64,000 nucleotides of DNA, from the NCBI GenBank assembly GCA_964475005.1, contig CAYYUZ010000002.1, positions 9,854 to 73,853 of the forward strand, read 5' to 3'. The position numbers and the translations under genes are program-made. Shown in pieces: positions 34,727 to 42,257 of the stretch. The stretch's first letter is position 1. The number at the start of each line of letters is the position of its first letter. The DNA comes from JAIFLN01 sp964475005. Lineage in GTDB: Bacteria; Spirochaetota; Spirochaetia; JABEVK01. The notes below the pieces were generated by a model. The model worked only from the letters and a program-made list of their open reading frames with translations. It was not told the DNA's origin and searched no databases.

Positions 34727-35489
34727 CGTTCAGCGCTTCTCGGTCCACGACGGACCGGGAATTCGCACGACGGCGTTTTTGAAGGGATGTCTGCTGAGGT
34801 GTGTGTGGTGCCAGAATCCTGAGGGGCTCAAGTTCGGCACAGGCGATCCGATGCACTCAAGCAAAGTCCGCGAAGTCACCCCAGCGGCCTTGGCCGAAGA
34901 ACTGCTTGCCGACCGCGTGTTCTTCGAGACCTCGGGAGGAGGCGTCACGTTCTCAGGAGGCGAGCCGCTGGCGCAGGCCGAAGGTTTGGTTGAAACGGCC
35001 AGAATTCTACGCTCGCAAGGAATTCACGTCGCGGTTGAAACGTCGCTGGAGGTTCCTCTGGAGCGGCTCCAACGGGTTTTGGACGAGGTGGATTTGGTCC
35101 TGGCCGACCTCAAGGTTGCCGATCCAGAAGATCACAAGAAGTGGACCGGACGCGGAAATGAGAGGATTCTGGGGAACTTCCAGGCGCTGGCGAAGTATTC
35201 AGCAAAGCACGGACATCCTCAAATCGTCGTCCGCACGCCTCTGGTTCCGGGGCATACGGCCACCAAGGCCAACCTGACCAAACTCCGCGAGTTTCTGGCC
35301 TCTTGGGGACCTGTTTCTTGGGAACTTCTGGATTTCAACCCATTGGCCAAAGCCAAGTACCGGGCCCTCGGCCGCTCCGACTACCCTTTCGACCACCTCA
35401 GCACAGGCTTGACGCACGAAGAACGCTGCCAATTGAACGAGGCGGCCGGACTGATCGAATCACCGCCTAAGGAGACCTCCACCTCATGA
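34713..35489 (+). CDS. Glycyl radical enzyme activase (radical SAM), short form
   Basis: 258 residues from the ATG at 34713, chosen because it aligns with the start of the other activase (MTIFDVQRFSVHDGPG versus MIFDVQRYSTHDGPG); 34689 is an in-frame alternative. The radical-SAM cluster motif is CLLRCVWC (CxxxCxxC) near residues 28-35, and the SAM-binding GGE is in GGGVTFSGGEPL. The ferredoxin-like insert typical of many GRE activases is missing, as in pyruvate formate-lyase activase. It makes the glycyl radical on the preceding enzyme, and the two genes overlap by 14 bases. Confidence 0.92.
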   Translation: MTIFDVQRFSVHDGPGIRTTAFLKGCLLRCVWCQNPEGLKFGTGDPMHSSKVREVTPAALAEELLADRVFFETSGGGVTFSGGEPLAQAEGLVETARILRSQGIHVAVETSLEVPLERLQRVLDEVDLVLADLKVADPEDHKKWTGRGNERILGNFQALAKYSAKHGHPQIVVRTPLVPGHTATKANLTKLREFLASWGPVSWELLDFNPLAKAKYRALGRSDYPFDHLSTGLTHEERCQLNEAAGLIESPPKETSTS

Positions 35490-37330
35490 TTTCGAGTATC
35501 GAGTCGTTCTTGACACGAGCCAAAGCGGGTAGCCCGGTCTTCATCACCGAAGTCCGGCGAACCTTCGAAGCACTTCCGCGGGATCAGAGGTTTCGTCTGG
35601 GCGTCAACTTGACCCTGCCGGACCGCACGGTGCGCTGTTTTAGGATCACGCTACCAACGTTTGCCGTCGACAGCCAGCCGGATCCGCAGCGGCTCTTTGC
35701 CGAAGAGTACTTTCTTTCCGAAATGTACAACCGGATCTCGGCTCTGGGGGCCAGAGACCTCGAGTTTCGGACCGAGGAGGGACTGCCCGAAGCGGTTTGG
35801 CTGCACCAACGCTTTGAAGCCGCCTTCGGTCTGGCACAGAGGCGAAAGGCCCGACGGGGCTACGGCCGCGCCGTCAACGTTGTCGAGCGGATGATCGATT
35901 CTTTGGAACACACAACCAATTCACGAATGTCGTGCCGGTTCACCCTCGGTCGTTTGGAGGAGGTTACTCAGGTGTCCCGTGCGCACAGTGGTGGAGTTCT
36001 CGCTCTGGCCGACCGAGCGCTGCGAGGGGTGGCACGACGCACCCTTTTAGGCATCGATGTGGGCGGAAGCGACATCAAACTGGCGTTGTCGATCGACGGC
36101 AGGCTGGCCGGCCTCAAGGAATACGACTGGTTCCCCGCTCAATTCACTCGCATCGCCTCGTTGACCGACCCCATCGAAGCTCTGGTAAGGCTCATGGCCT
36201 GGAAGGCTGTCGCATTGGGTGCCGCTGATGGAAGACCCGACCCAGCCCTCGATGCGGTTCTAGACCCGGCCTTTGCACTCAAAGCGGACAACGCCACCCT
36301 GAATCGAGTCTTGGAACTGGCCGCACCGCTTGTAGAAAGCCGCGACACAGCGTTCAAGCTCGACGGCATTGGACTCTCGTTTCCCGATGTCGTGGTCAAA
36401 GACAAGATTGTCGGCGGCGAGGTCTACAAGACCCGCGGCATCCGCGACAACCCTTCACTCGACTACGAGGCCGAGTTCCGCTCCCTGACCGAACTTGACA
36501 CGCGTTTGCGGCGGTTGGTGAAGGACGGGGCCCCAGTGGTCACGGTGAACGACGGACCGATGGCCGCCTTCACGGCGCTGGTCGAAGGAAGTCTTGCCGA
36601 TCCGAGCGGCGTCGAGGACGGCATTTTTGCCCATACTCTCGGAACCGAACTCGGTACCGGCTGGGTGACCGAAAACGGCAAGATTCCTGACATCCCCCTC
36701 GAGGTCTACAACTTCATCATCGACCTGGGCTCGTACCCCGAAAGGGAGTTCGACTGCGATGATCCCCGGAGTGTGAAGAACTTCAACACCGACCTTCCGG
36801 GCACCCTGCAGAAGTACACAAGCCAGAGCGGCGCGTTCCGCCTGGCTCTCAAGCATTTCCCTGTCGAGCGTCCGGACTTGCTGAGAGAAATCTTCAAGAA
36901 AGGCTTCGTTGTGCCTGGTCCCGGTGACACTCTGCGAATTCCCTCGGAACCTCAAGATCAGCGCAAGCCGTTCCTCGAATACCTGATGGCCCTTCCTGAT
37001 CGTGACGGGCAGGCTTCAGTGAACCGGATCTTTCGTGAGATCGGTGAGTTCCTCGCGGTAGCCACAGAGGAATGCAACCAGATTTTGCAACCCGCGGCTT
37101 CGCCTCGCATCCTTTTTGGACGCATGGTCAAGAACCCCTCGTGTTTTCGCTTGATGCGGGAGGGGGCGCAGTCGTTCGATCCGAAGATCACCCTCGGTCA
37201 GGCGGCCGACGACATGGCGATGTCAAAACTGATGCGCGAATTGAAGGAGGACCCCCGTCACACTGTGGCTCAATTCGCCCAGGCCGTTGGCGCGGTTCAC
37301 TACGTTGCCAGCCGTTTTCAAGGCGCGTGA
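35486..37330 (+). CDS. ROK/ASKHA-fold sugar-kinase-like protein with unknown N-terminal domain
   Basis: 614 residues, about twice the length of a ROK kinase. Residues 1-185 form a domain I do not recognise (mixed alpha/beta, ends in a helical region with RRKARRGYGRAVNVVERM). From residue 186 an actin-like ATPase fold begins with the phosphate-1 loop LLGIDVGGSDIKLAL. A catalytic-type Asp is seen in VVTVNDGPMAAFTAL and a glycine-rich segment in LGTELGTGWV. The ROK zinc motif CxCGxxGC is absent. It overlaps the activase stop by 4 bases (ATGA), so it belongs to the glycyl radical enzyme operon. A kinase for the GRE substrate, or a sensor, is possible; function not assigned. Confidence 0.72.
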   Translation: MISSIESFLTRAKAGSPVFITEVRRTFEALPRDQRFRLGVNLTLPDRTVRCFRITLPTFAVDSQPDPQRLFAEEYFLSEMYNRISALGARDLEFRTEEGLPEAVWLHQRFEAAFGLAQRRKARRGYGRAVNVVERMIDSLEHTTNSRMSCRFTLGRLEEVTQVSRAHSGGVLALADRALRGVARRTLLGIDVGGSDIKLALSIDGRLAGLKEYDWFPAQFTRIASLTDPIEALVRLMAWKAVALGAADGRPDPALDAVLDPAFALKADNATLNRVLELAAPLVESRDTAFKLDGIGLSFPDVVVKDKIVGGEVYKTRGIRDNPSLDYEAEFRSLTELDTRLRRLVKDGAPVVTVNDGPMAAFTALVEGSLADPSGVEDGIFAHTLGTELGTGWVTENGKIPDIPLEVYNFIIDLGSYPEREFDCDDPRSVKNFNTDLPGTLQKYTSQSGAFRLALKHFPVERPDLLREIFKKGFVVPGPGDTLRIPSEPQDQRKPFLEYLMALPDRDGQASVNRIFREIGEFLAVATEECNQILQPAASPRILFGRMVKNPSCFRLMREGAQSFDPKITLGQAADDMAMSKLMRELKEDPRHTVAQFAQAVGAVHYVASRFQGA

Positions 37331-37343
37331 TCGTACACAGGGG

Positions 37344-37373
37344 TTGATCTCAGCGGTTCTTCCGGAGTTTAAT
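37344..37373 (+). promoter_or_regulatory. Likely promoter of the first DeoR gene
   Basis: TTGATC (37344-37349), 18-base spacer, TTTAAT (37368-37373). The ATG at 37384 is 10 bases after the -10 box, so the leader would be about 3 bases. Confidence 0.45.
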
Positions 37374-37383
37374 CGCTTCGATC

Positions 37384-38124
37384 ATGACCAAGCGCCTTGA
37401 CCAAATTCTGAAGATCCTCTCAGAACAGCACAAAGTCTCGGTGATTGAACTTTCGGAAGACCTGAAGGTTTCTCCGGCCACCATTCGACAAGATTTGACA
37501 GTGCTTGAGCAGGAAGGCCTACTTGTCCGCAACCATGGCGGGGCCGAGCTCAGGGAATCGGACGATCTGGCCCATCGCATGGCGATCAACTACGAAGACA
37601 AACTGAAGATCGCCCACAAGGCGGTAGAACTTGTCGATGAAGGCGATACAATCTTTGTCGAGTCCGGGTCAACCAACGCAATCTTCGTGAAGGAGCTGAC
37701 GGCCGCCAAGCGGGTGACCATCATCACGTCCAACGCCTTCATCGCCCGCAAGGTCGACCAATCCAGGGGTGGAAGCGTGATCTTGATCGGCGGCGTCTTT
37801 CAGAGGGAAAGCGAAAGCATCGTCGGCAATATGGCCAAGGACAACATCGACCAGGTCAACTTTAACCGGGCCTTTTTGGGAGTCGACGGGTTCACCCCCG
37901 AAACCGGGTTCACCGGCCGCGACATGATGCGCGCCGAGATCGTCAACTACATCGTTTCCAAGGCCCGCGAAGTCATCATCCTCACCGATTCTTCGAAGTT
38001 CGGGCAAATCCACCTGTCTCGCTGTTGCCGGCTCGAAGACGTCGACCGCATCATCACCGACGGCCGCCTCTCGGAAAAGTACCGGGAGTTGGTGTCGGCA
38101 AAAGTTGACTTGATGCTGGTGTAG
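37384..38124 (+). CDS. DeoR-family transcriptional regulator
   Basis: 246 residues. N-terminal HTH LDQILKILSEQHKVSVIELS with recognition helix VSPATIRQDLTVLEQEGLL, then the DeoR C-terminal sensor domain with FVESGSTNAIFVKEL and KAREVIILTDSSKFGQ, which binds phosphorylated sugars. It follows the GRE-activase-ASKHA genes by 53 bases and probably represses that operon until a sugar phosphate accumulates. A separate promoter may also drive it. Confidence 0.93.
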   Translation: MTKRLDQILKILSEQHKVSVIELSEDLKVSPATIRQDLTVLEQEGLLVRNHGGAELRESDDLAHRMAINYEDKLKIAHKAVELVDEGDTIFVESGSTNAIFVKELTAAKRVTIITSNAFIARKVDQSRGGSVILIGGVFQRESESIVGNMAKDNIDQVNFNRAFLGVDGFTPETGFTGRDMMRAEIVNYIVSKAREVIILTDSSKFGQIHLSRCCRLEDVDRIITDGRLSEKYRELVSAKVDLMLV

Positions 38125-38133
38125 CTCTACAAG
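38105..38133 (+). promoter_or_regulatory. Likely promoter of the AraC gene at 38.2 kb
   Basis: TTGACT (38105-38110), 17-base spacer, TACAAG (38128-38133), straddling the end of the DeoR gene. It gives a leader of about 45 bases with AGGAG before the TTG start. Confidence 0.4.
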
Positions 38134-38183
38134 AACTTGCCGGATTGGAATGGTGAGCTCATACTGGGGTCAGGAGACTGAAT

Positions 38184-39116
38184 TTGTCTGGCCTTGCTTC
38201 TGAACATACGCTTGCAGCCTATACCCTCGGCACCGGCCCCACCGAGGGCTACCGACTCAACATCGCCGTGGCCGAAGGTCCCGATGCTTTGGCGCTGTAT
38301 CGTCACGAAGGCAATTTCCGCTTCCTGATTTCTCCCAAGAGCCCCATTGAGCTGGAAACTGGCCGTGGTCGGCGCATTCTGGCGGCGCCGTGTCTTGTCT
38401 GGAACTGGGAAGGCCTGGTCCCTCCCCTCCAGGCCGATGCCACGGCTCTCAAGTTGATTTCCTTTCACCCCGATGTCGTCAACGGTCGTTTCACTTACGA
38501 ACTGTTACGGTGCCAGGAAGGCCTGTCGGTGACCGAAAGCCAGGACCTCTACTTTATGGAACCGTTCCTGCAGGCCGCGGGCGACAAGGCCGGGTGTCTC
38601 GAACTGGCCTTTGCCGAGGCTCCTCATTTTCTCAAACTTTTTGACAACCTGAAGCTTTTGTTGGAACGGCACGATTTTGAAGGTTGGCCGTGTGAATCTC
38701 GCGCCACGGTGATCGAGTTGATGTTTGCCTTGCGCCGCCTGACCGATAGGATTCTGCCCGACACCCTCACCGAAACTCAGGATGAATTGGTCGGCCGGGT
38801 CGCCTTCGCCGTCCAAGCCCGCTTGTCCGAGGCCCTCCACGTGGTCGACTTGTCCCGGGAGTTCGCCACGAACCGGACGAGCCTGACCGAACGATTCCAA
38901 GCCGCCTACGGCTGCGGTGTCATTGAATTCCAGCGGGCCGCCCGGCTCAGAGCGGCCCAGGCCATGCTGAAAGACACCTTTCTACCCATTGACTCGATCA
39001 TGCAGCGGGTCGGCTACAACGATGCCAGCGCCTTCAGCCGCGCCTTCAAAGGCAACTACGGCTGCCCTCCCTCGGAGTATCGCAACCAGCATTCCTGGAT
39101 GCTTGGTCGAAACTAG
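38184..39116 (+). CDS. AraC-family transcriptional regulator
   Basis: 310 residues, TTG start at 38184 with AGGAG 7 bases upstream. The C-terminal 100 residues hold the two AraC HTH motifs (HVVDLSREFATNRTSLTERF and DSIMQRVGYNDASAFSRAFK). The N-terminal 200 residues form a variable sensor (YRHEGNFRFLISPKSPIEL) that I cannot place in a sugar-cupin class. It lies 59 bases after the DeoR gene and is followed by a secreted repeat protein. Target unknown, likely within the glycyl-radical/sugar island. Confidence 0.87.
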   Translation: MSGLASEHTLAAYTLGTGPTEGYRLNIAVAEGPDALALYRHEGNFRFLISPKSPIELETGRGRRILAAPCLVWNWEGLVPPLQADATALKLISFHPDVVNGRFTYELLRCQEGLSVTESQDLYFMEPFLQAAGDKAGCLELAFAEAPHFLKLFDNLKLLLERHDFEGWPCESRATVIELMFALRRLTDRILPDTLTETQDELVGRVAFAVQARLSEALHVVDLSREFATNRTSLTERFQAAYGCGVIEFQRAARLRAAQAMLKDTFLPIDSIMQRVGYNDASAFSRAFKGNYGCPPSEYRNQHSWMLGRN

Positions 39117-39291
39117 CGGAAGCAAAGGGCCGGTGGAAGCAACCCAGGCATCGGTTCCTCGTCGACAGGTCGATCAGAATTTGTTCGGGAGCACAGCCAG
39201 ACTGTCGCCCGGCTCTCCCCCCGCGGCGCTTTCTCACCTCATGCTCTCATCACGGCTTGACGGACACAACGCTGGGCCAAGGAGGAGACCG

Positions 39292-40155
39292 ATGAAGCTA
39301 CGCGCTTTCGCTTTTATACTGACGGTTCTGACCGGAGTTTCGCTGGGAGTCAGTGCTGAAACCCCTACCCAATGGTCCAAGGTTCGCACGGTGAGTTTGA
39401 CCTTTCCGGCTAATCTTGTCGGATTTTTCGACGATCACTTCGGCCTGACGGTCGGGTACGCCGGCGAAATCCACCAAAGCGTCGATGGGGGCAACACCTG
39501 GCCGAGGGTCCACAACAATTCCGCGTGCCGCTTCGGTCTAGAAATTGTCGACCAGCAAACCGCCTTCCATTGCGGCAACCTCGGACAGGTCGGCAAGACC
39601 GTCGATGGGGGCCAGAATTGGACTCGGATCGCCACCTTCAGCGGCAGCGAACCGGCCCACGCCCGCTACCTGAGTTTCTACGACCCTGAACATGGCTGGA
39701 TCGCCACCCCCAGCAAACTGGGTGCGAGCGAGAACGGTGGGACCAGTTGGACCCCGGTGCCCCTCCCCAAAGGAATGGGTAAAATTCTGGCAATCGCGCG
39801 GCTGGATCTGCAGTCGGGGGCCGTCTTTGACGCGGCCGGCGTCCTCTGGCAAACCACCGATGCCGGCGCCAACTGGAACAAGACTCAGGCCGTGACCGAT
39901 CCGTTCAGCAACACAGTAGAGTTTGCGGCCGTGGCCTGCCTGCGTTTGAGCGATTGGGCGCACGCGACGCTGGTGTACTATCGTTTGGGCGACCAGCCAA
40001 GCTGGATTGTCCGACAGAGTTCCGATGGTGGAAAAACCTGGACCGATCAGGCGATTGAAGGCCCTTACGCCAACCCCTGGCTGGATCGCACGGCGCACTT
40101 TTTGACCACCACCGACTCAATCAAGAAAGAGGTGACGGTGTTCGAATTGAAGTAG
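39292..40155 (+). CDS. Secreted YCF48/BNR-like beta-propeller repeat protein
   Basis: 287 residues from the ATG at 39292, just after AAGGAGGAG. A signal peptide (FAFILTVLTGVSLGVSAE) with a likely cleavage after ASA-like residues is followed by repeats of about 45 residues carrying Asp-box-like motifs: VDGGNTWPRV, VDGGQNWTRI, ENGGTSWTPV, TTDAGANWNK, SSDGGKTWTD. These mark a YCF48/BNR-type beta-propeller, probably a periplasmic or surface protein. No catalytic site of a sialidase is evident. Its place among cytoplasmic sugar genes is odd; it might bind glycans, but this is a guess. Confidence 0.8.
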   Translation: MKLRAFAFILTVLTGVSLGVSAETPTQWSKVRTVSLTFPANLVGFFDDHFGLTVGYAGEIHQSVDGGNTWPRVHNNSACRFGLEIVDQQTAFHCGNLGQVGKTVDGGQNWTRIATFSGSEPAHARYLSFYDPEHGWIATPSKLGASENGGTSWTPVPLPKGMGKILAIARLDLQSGAVFDAAGVLWQTTDAGANWNKTQAVTDPFSNTVEFAAVACLRLSDWAHATLVYYRLGDQPSWIVRQSSDGGKTWTDQAIEGPYANPWLDRTAHFLTTTDSIKKEVTVFELK

Positions 40156-40185
40156 GGCCGCGCTGGGACAACTGGGTGTCAGGAT

Positions 40186-41310
40186 CTAATAATCCGCCAC
40201 GGGCACCCAGCGCTGGTCGAGCGCAGAAGCGTAGGCCGCGTCCATCACGAGGTTGTTGCGCAAACCATCCTCGATGCCGGGGCTGGGGGGTGTGCGTTCG
40301 ATGACGGATTTCAGGAACTGGTACTGGTTTTCCGCGTGCGTTCTCTCCCAGCCGAGGATGGCCCTGGCGGGCGGCACAATGGCTCCCTCGTAGGTTTGAA
40401 TCGTTTCAAGTCGCGTCCAGCCCGCCTCTCCGGATTTTCGCGTGGCGTCGAACCAGTACAGCCAGTTGGCGTCCATCAAGTCGAAGCGAAACGCCCCCTT
40501 GGAGCCCTCCACGATCAAACGCAGATCGTCGGCCGAACCTGTGGCAAAACGCGAAACCGTCAGCGTGCCCGTGGCCCCGTTCTTCATCGTCGCCTGAATC
40601 CAAGCGGCGTCGTCAACGTCAACGGGTCCGGTCTCCGGGGCTCCTTTGAAGAGCGGTCGCTGGGTGATGTAGGTCTTGGTCGTGGCCGAGACCTCGGCAA
40701 ATTCGCCGACAAGGAAGCGGACCAAGTCGATGATGTGCGAGCCGAGATCCATGATTGCCCCGCCCCCGGAACTTTCGCGCTTCATCCGCCAACTGAGCGG
40801 CCGTGAAGCGTCCTGGTAGCCTGTGTGCAGGTACTCGGCGTGAAAGCGGTAAATCTCCCCAAGGGCCCCCGACTCGACGAGCCTGCGGGCCTTTTGGATG
40901 GCAGGCACAAACCTGTAGTTGAAGGTCATGCCAAGAGTCCCTGTCGACGAGGCCGCGAGGGCCGCGAGTTCGCGGGCCTCCTTTCCTGTCAATGCCAACG
41001 GCTTCTCACAATAGATGCTCTTCCCGGCCCGCAACGTGGCAAAAACCGCCTCCTTGTGGGCGTCGTTGGGGAGCACGCAGTCGACGACGTGGACCTCAGG
41101 GTCGTTCACCATTTCCTGAAGGTTGGTGTACGCCTTTGTGAAACCCCCGTCGGCAGCGGCTGCCTGAGCACTCTTCTGGGAGCGCGTACACACGGCCGCC
41201 AGACGGTAGCGGGGAAAACTCGGGTAGTAACTGGGAATGCTTCTGTAGGCCAAAGTGTGGAGCTTGCCGATGCCCCCGTAGCCCGCCAGGCCAATACCAA
41301 GTGTTGTCAT
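40186..41310 (-). CDS. Gfo/Idh/MocA-family NAD(P)-dependent oxidoreductase
   Basis: 374 residues. The N-terminal Rossmann motif is GIGLAGYGGIGKLH, the family signature is YCEKPLALTGKEARELA with the conserved Lys of EKP, and the second half has the alpha/beta substrate domain with GGGAIMDLGSHIIDLVRFL, where the His takes part in catalysis. Members oxidise or reduce cyclic sugars, inositols and keto-sugars. It starts 9 bases after the epimerase-like gene and is in one operon with it. Together with the nearby GMC oxidoreductases it suggests keto-sugar chemistry. Confidence 0.92.
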   Translation of the reverse strand: MTTLGIGLAGYGGIGKLHTLAYRSIPSYYPSFPRYRLAAVCTRSQKSAQAAAADGGFTKAYTNLQEMVNDPEVHVVDCVLPNDAHKEAVFATLRAGKSIYCEKPLALTGKEARELAALAASSTGTLGMTFNYRFVPAIQKARRLVESGALGEIYRFHAEYLHTGYQDASRPLSWRMKRESSGGGAIMDLGSHIIDLVRFLVGEFAEVSATTKTYITQRPLFKGAPETGPVDVDDAAWIQATMKNGATGTLTVSRFATGSADDLRLIVEGSKGAFRFDLMDANWLYWFDATRKSGEAGWTRLETIQTYEGAIVPPARAILGWERTHAENQYQFLKSVIERTPPSPGIEDGLRNNLVMDAAYASALDQRWVPVADY

Positions 41311-41319
41311 GGGAGTTCC

Positions 41320-42114
41320 TTAGACCAGACCGGACGCATTCCGGTACTTTGCCGAGGCTTCATCCATGGTTGCCTTCAATTCCTTCACGGCCCGGGCGAT
41401 GTCGCCGGCCCCAGGCTCAAAACGGCCTTTCGGACCCTTCATAAGCGGCGAGGAGAATTCGCCAACGGTCATGCCGGCCGCGATGAACTCACCGACGTTC
41501 TTTTTGTTTAGGCCGCCGTCTTCCATCACGTCGAGGTCGCCCTCGCGACCAGCGGCGACCACCATCGCGTGGAGCCGACGGATGTTGTCGAGCATGATGG
41601 GGTCCATGGTGTGGGGGCTGGCCGCGCCCGACAAGGGTTTCCAGAACGGGGCCTTGCTCTCGTACTCGATGATATCCACAAAAGGGATGTATTGTTCAAA
41701 GGAGACGAGGGGGGTTCCCTGCCAGGCCCAGACTCCCACCTTCATCCCTAAAGTTTCCTTAACCATAAGGACCTGCTGCATGAGCATTTCGCCAGTCGTT
41801 TCAATGGGAAGACTAACAAGGTCGGCACCGAGGTCCTTCAATTGACGCAAAAGGTCGAAATTGGGTCTCATCATCTGAAGCTGAACTTCGATCTCAAGCT
41901 TGGTGTGCCGTCTGATTCCTTCCAAGATGTCGATTCCGCCGCGGGGAGCCGAGAAGTCCATGTACTTGCCGTCGCGCATTTCAATGTGGATCCAGTCCGC
42001 GCCGCCGGCTTCAAGTTCCTTGACCGTGTCGGCAAGATTTCCGTAGTCGGCCCAGAACAGCCCAGCCGCAATCTTGGCGTGTTTCCCCACTTTTCCAATC
42101 CTAGAATCGCCCAT
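41320..42114 (-). CDS. Ribulose-phosphate 3-epimerase-like TIM-barrel protein with altered metal site
   Basis: 264 residues from the ATG at 42114, with GGAGG 7 bases upstream. It resembles the RPE/AlsE epimerase family in order of motifs: WIHIEMRDGKYMDF replaces the usual HxDVMDGxFVPN, VQLQMMRP replaces the DxHLM-type strand, and DVMEDGG matches the distal DGG. Of the four metal ligands (His, Asp, His, Asp) the first and last are kept, Asp becomes Glu, and His becomes Gln. It may be an epimerase or isomerase for another sugar phosphate, or be metal-free. It is the first gene of a two-gene operon with a Gfo/Idh/MocA dehydrogenase, divergent from a ROK kinase. Confidence 0.75.
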   Translation of the reverse strand: MGDSRIGKVGKHAKIAAGLFWADYGNLADTVKELEAGGADWIHIEMRDGKYMDFSAPRGGIDILEGIRRHTKLEIEVQLQMMRPNFDLLRQLKDLGADLVSLPIETTGEMLMQQVLMVKETLGMKVGVWAWQGTPLVSFEQYIPFVDIIEYESKAPFWKPLSGAASPHTMDPIMLDNIRRLHAMVVAAGREGDLDVMEDGGLNKKNVGEFIAAGMTVGEFSSPLMKGPKGRFEPGAGDIARAVKELKATMDEASAKYRNASGLV

Positions 42115-42136
42115 CCCAGAGCCTCCAATGCGCCAA

Positions 42137-42165
42137 AGGCTAATCCGAAGCAGGGACGCTGTCAA
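42137..42165 (-). promoter_or_regulatory. Likely promoter of the epimerase-dehydrogenase operon
   Basis: Minus strand: perfect TTGACA (42165-42160), 17-base spacer, weak TAGCCT (42142-42137). Upstream, the minus strand reads CTTTCGTAT (42197-42189), one mismatch from the CTTTCATAT repeats at 28.5 and 48.8 kb. Confidence 0.4.
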
Positions 42166-42220
42166 GCAAAATGTTCGTTTATTCAGATATACGAAAGCTA
42201 TTTCATTTCACTTGAAGTCA

Positions 42221-42229
42221 TGATATTCT
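42221..42229 (+). promoter_or_regulatory. Extended -10 element of the ROK kinase operon
   Basis: TGA-TATTCT; no good -35, as is common with extended -10 promoters. It predicts a leader of about 20 bases that contains the GGAGGG site before the ATG at 42258. Confidence 0.4.
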
Positions 42230-42257
42230 TCATTTGTCGACATTTGGAGGGCAATCG

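Noticed and set aside
39117..39291. Possible small gene between the AraC gene and the propeller protein
   Set aside because: The frame that crosses it has no start with a ribosome site, and AAGGAGGAG clearly serves the ATG at 39292.
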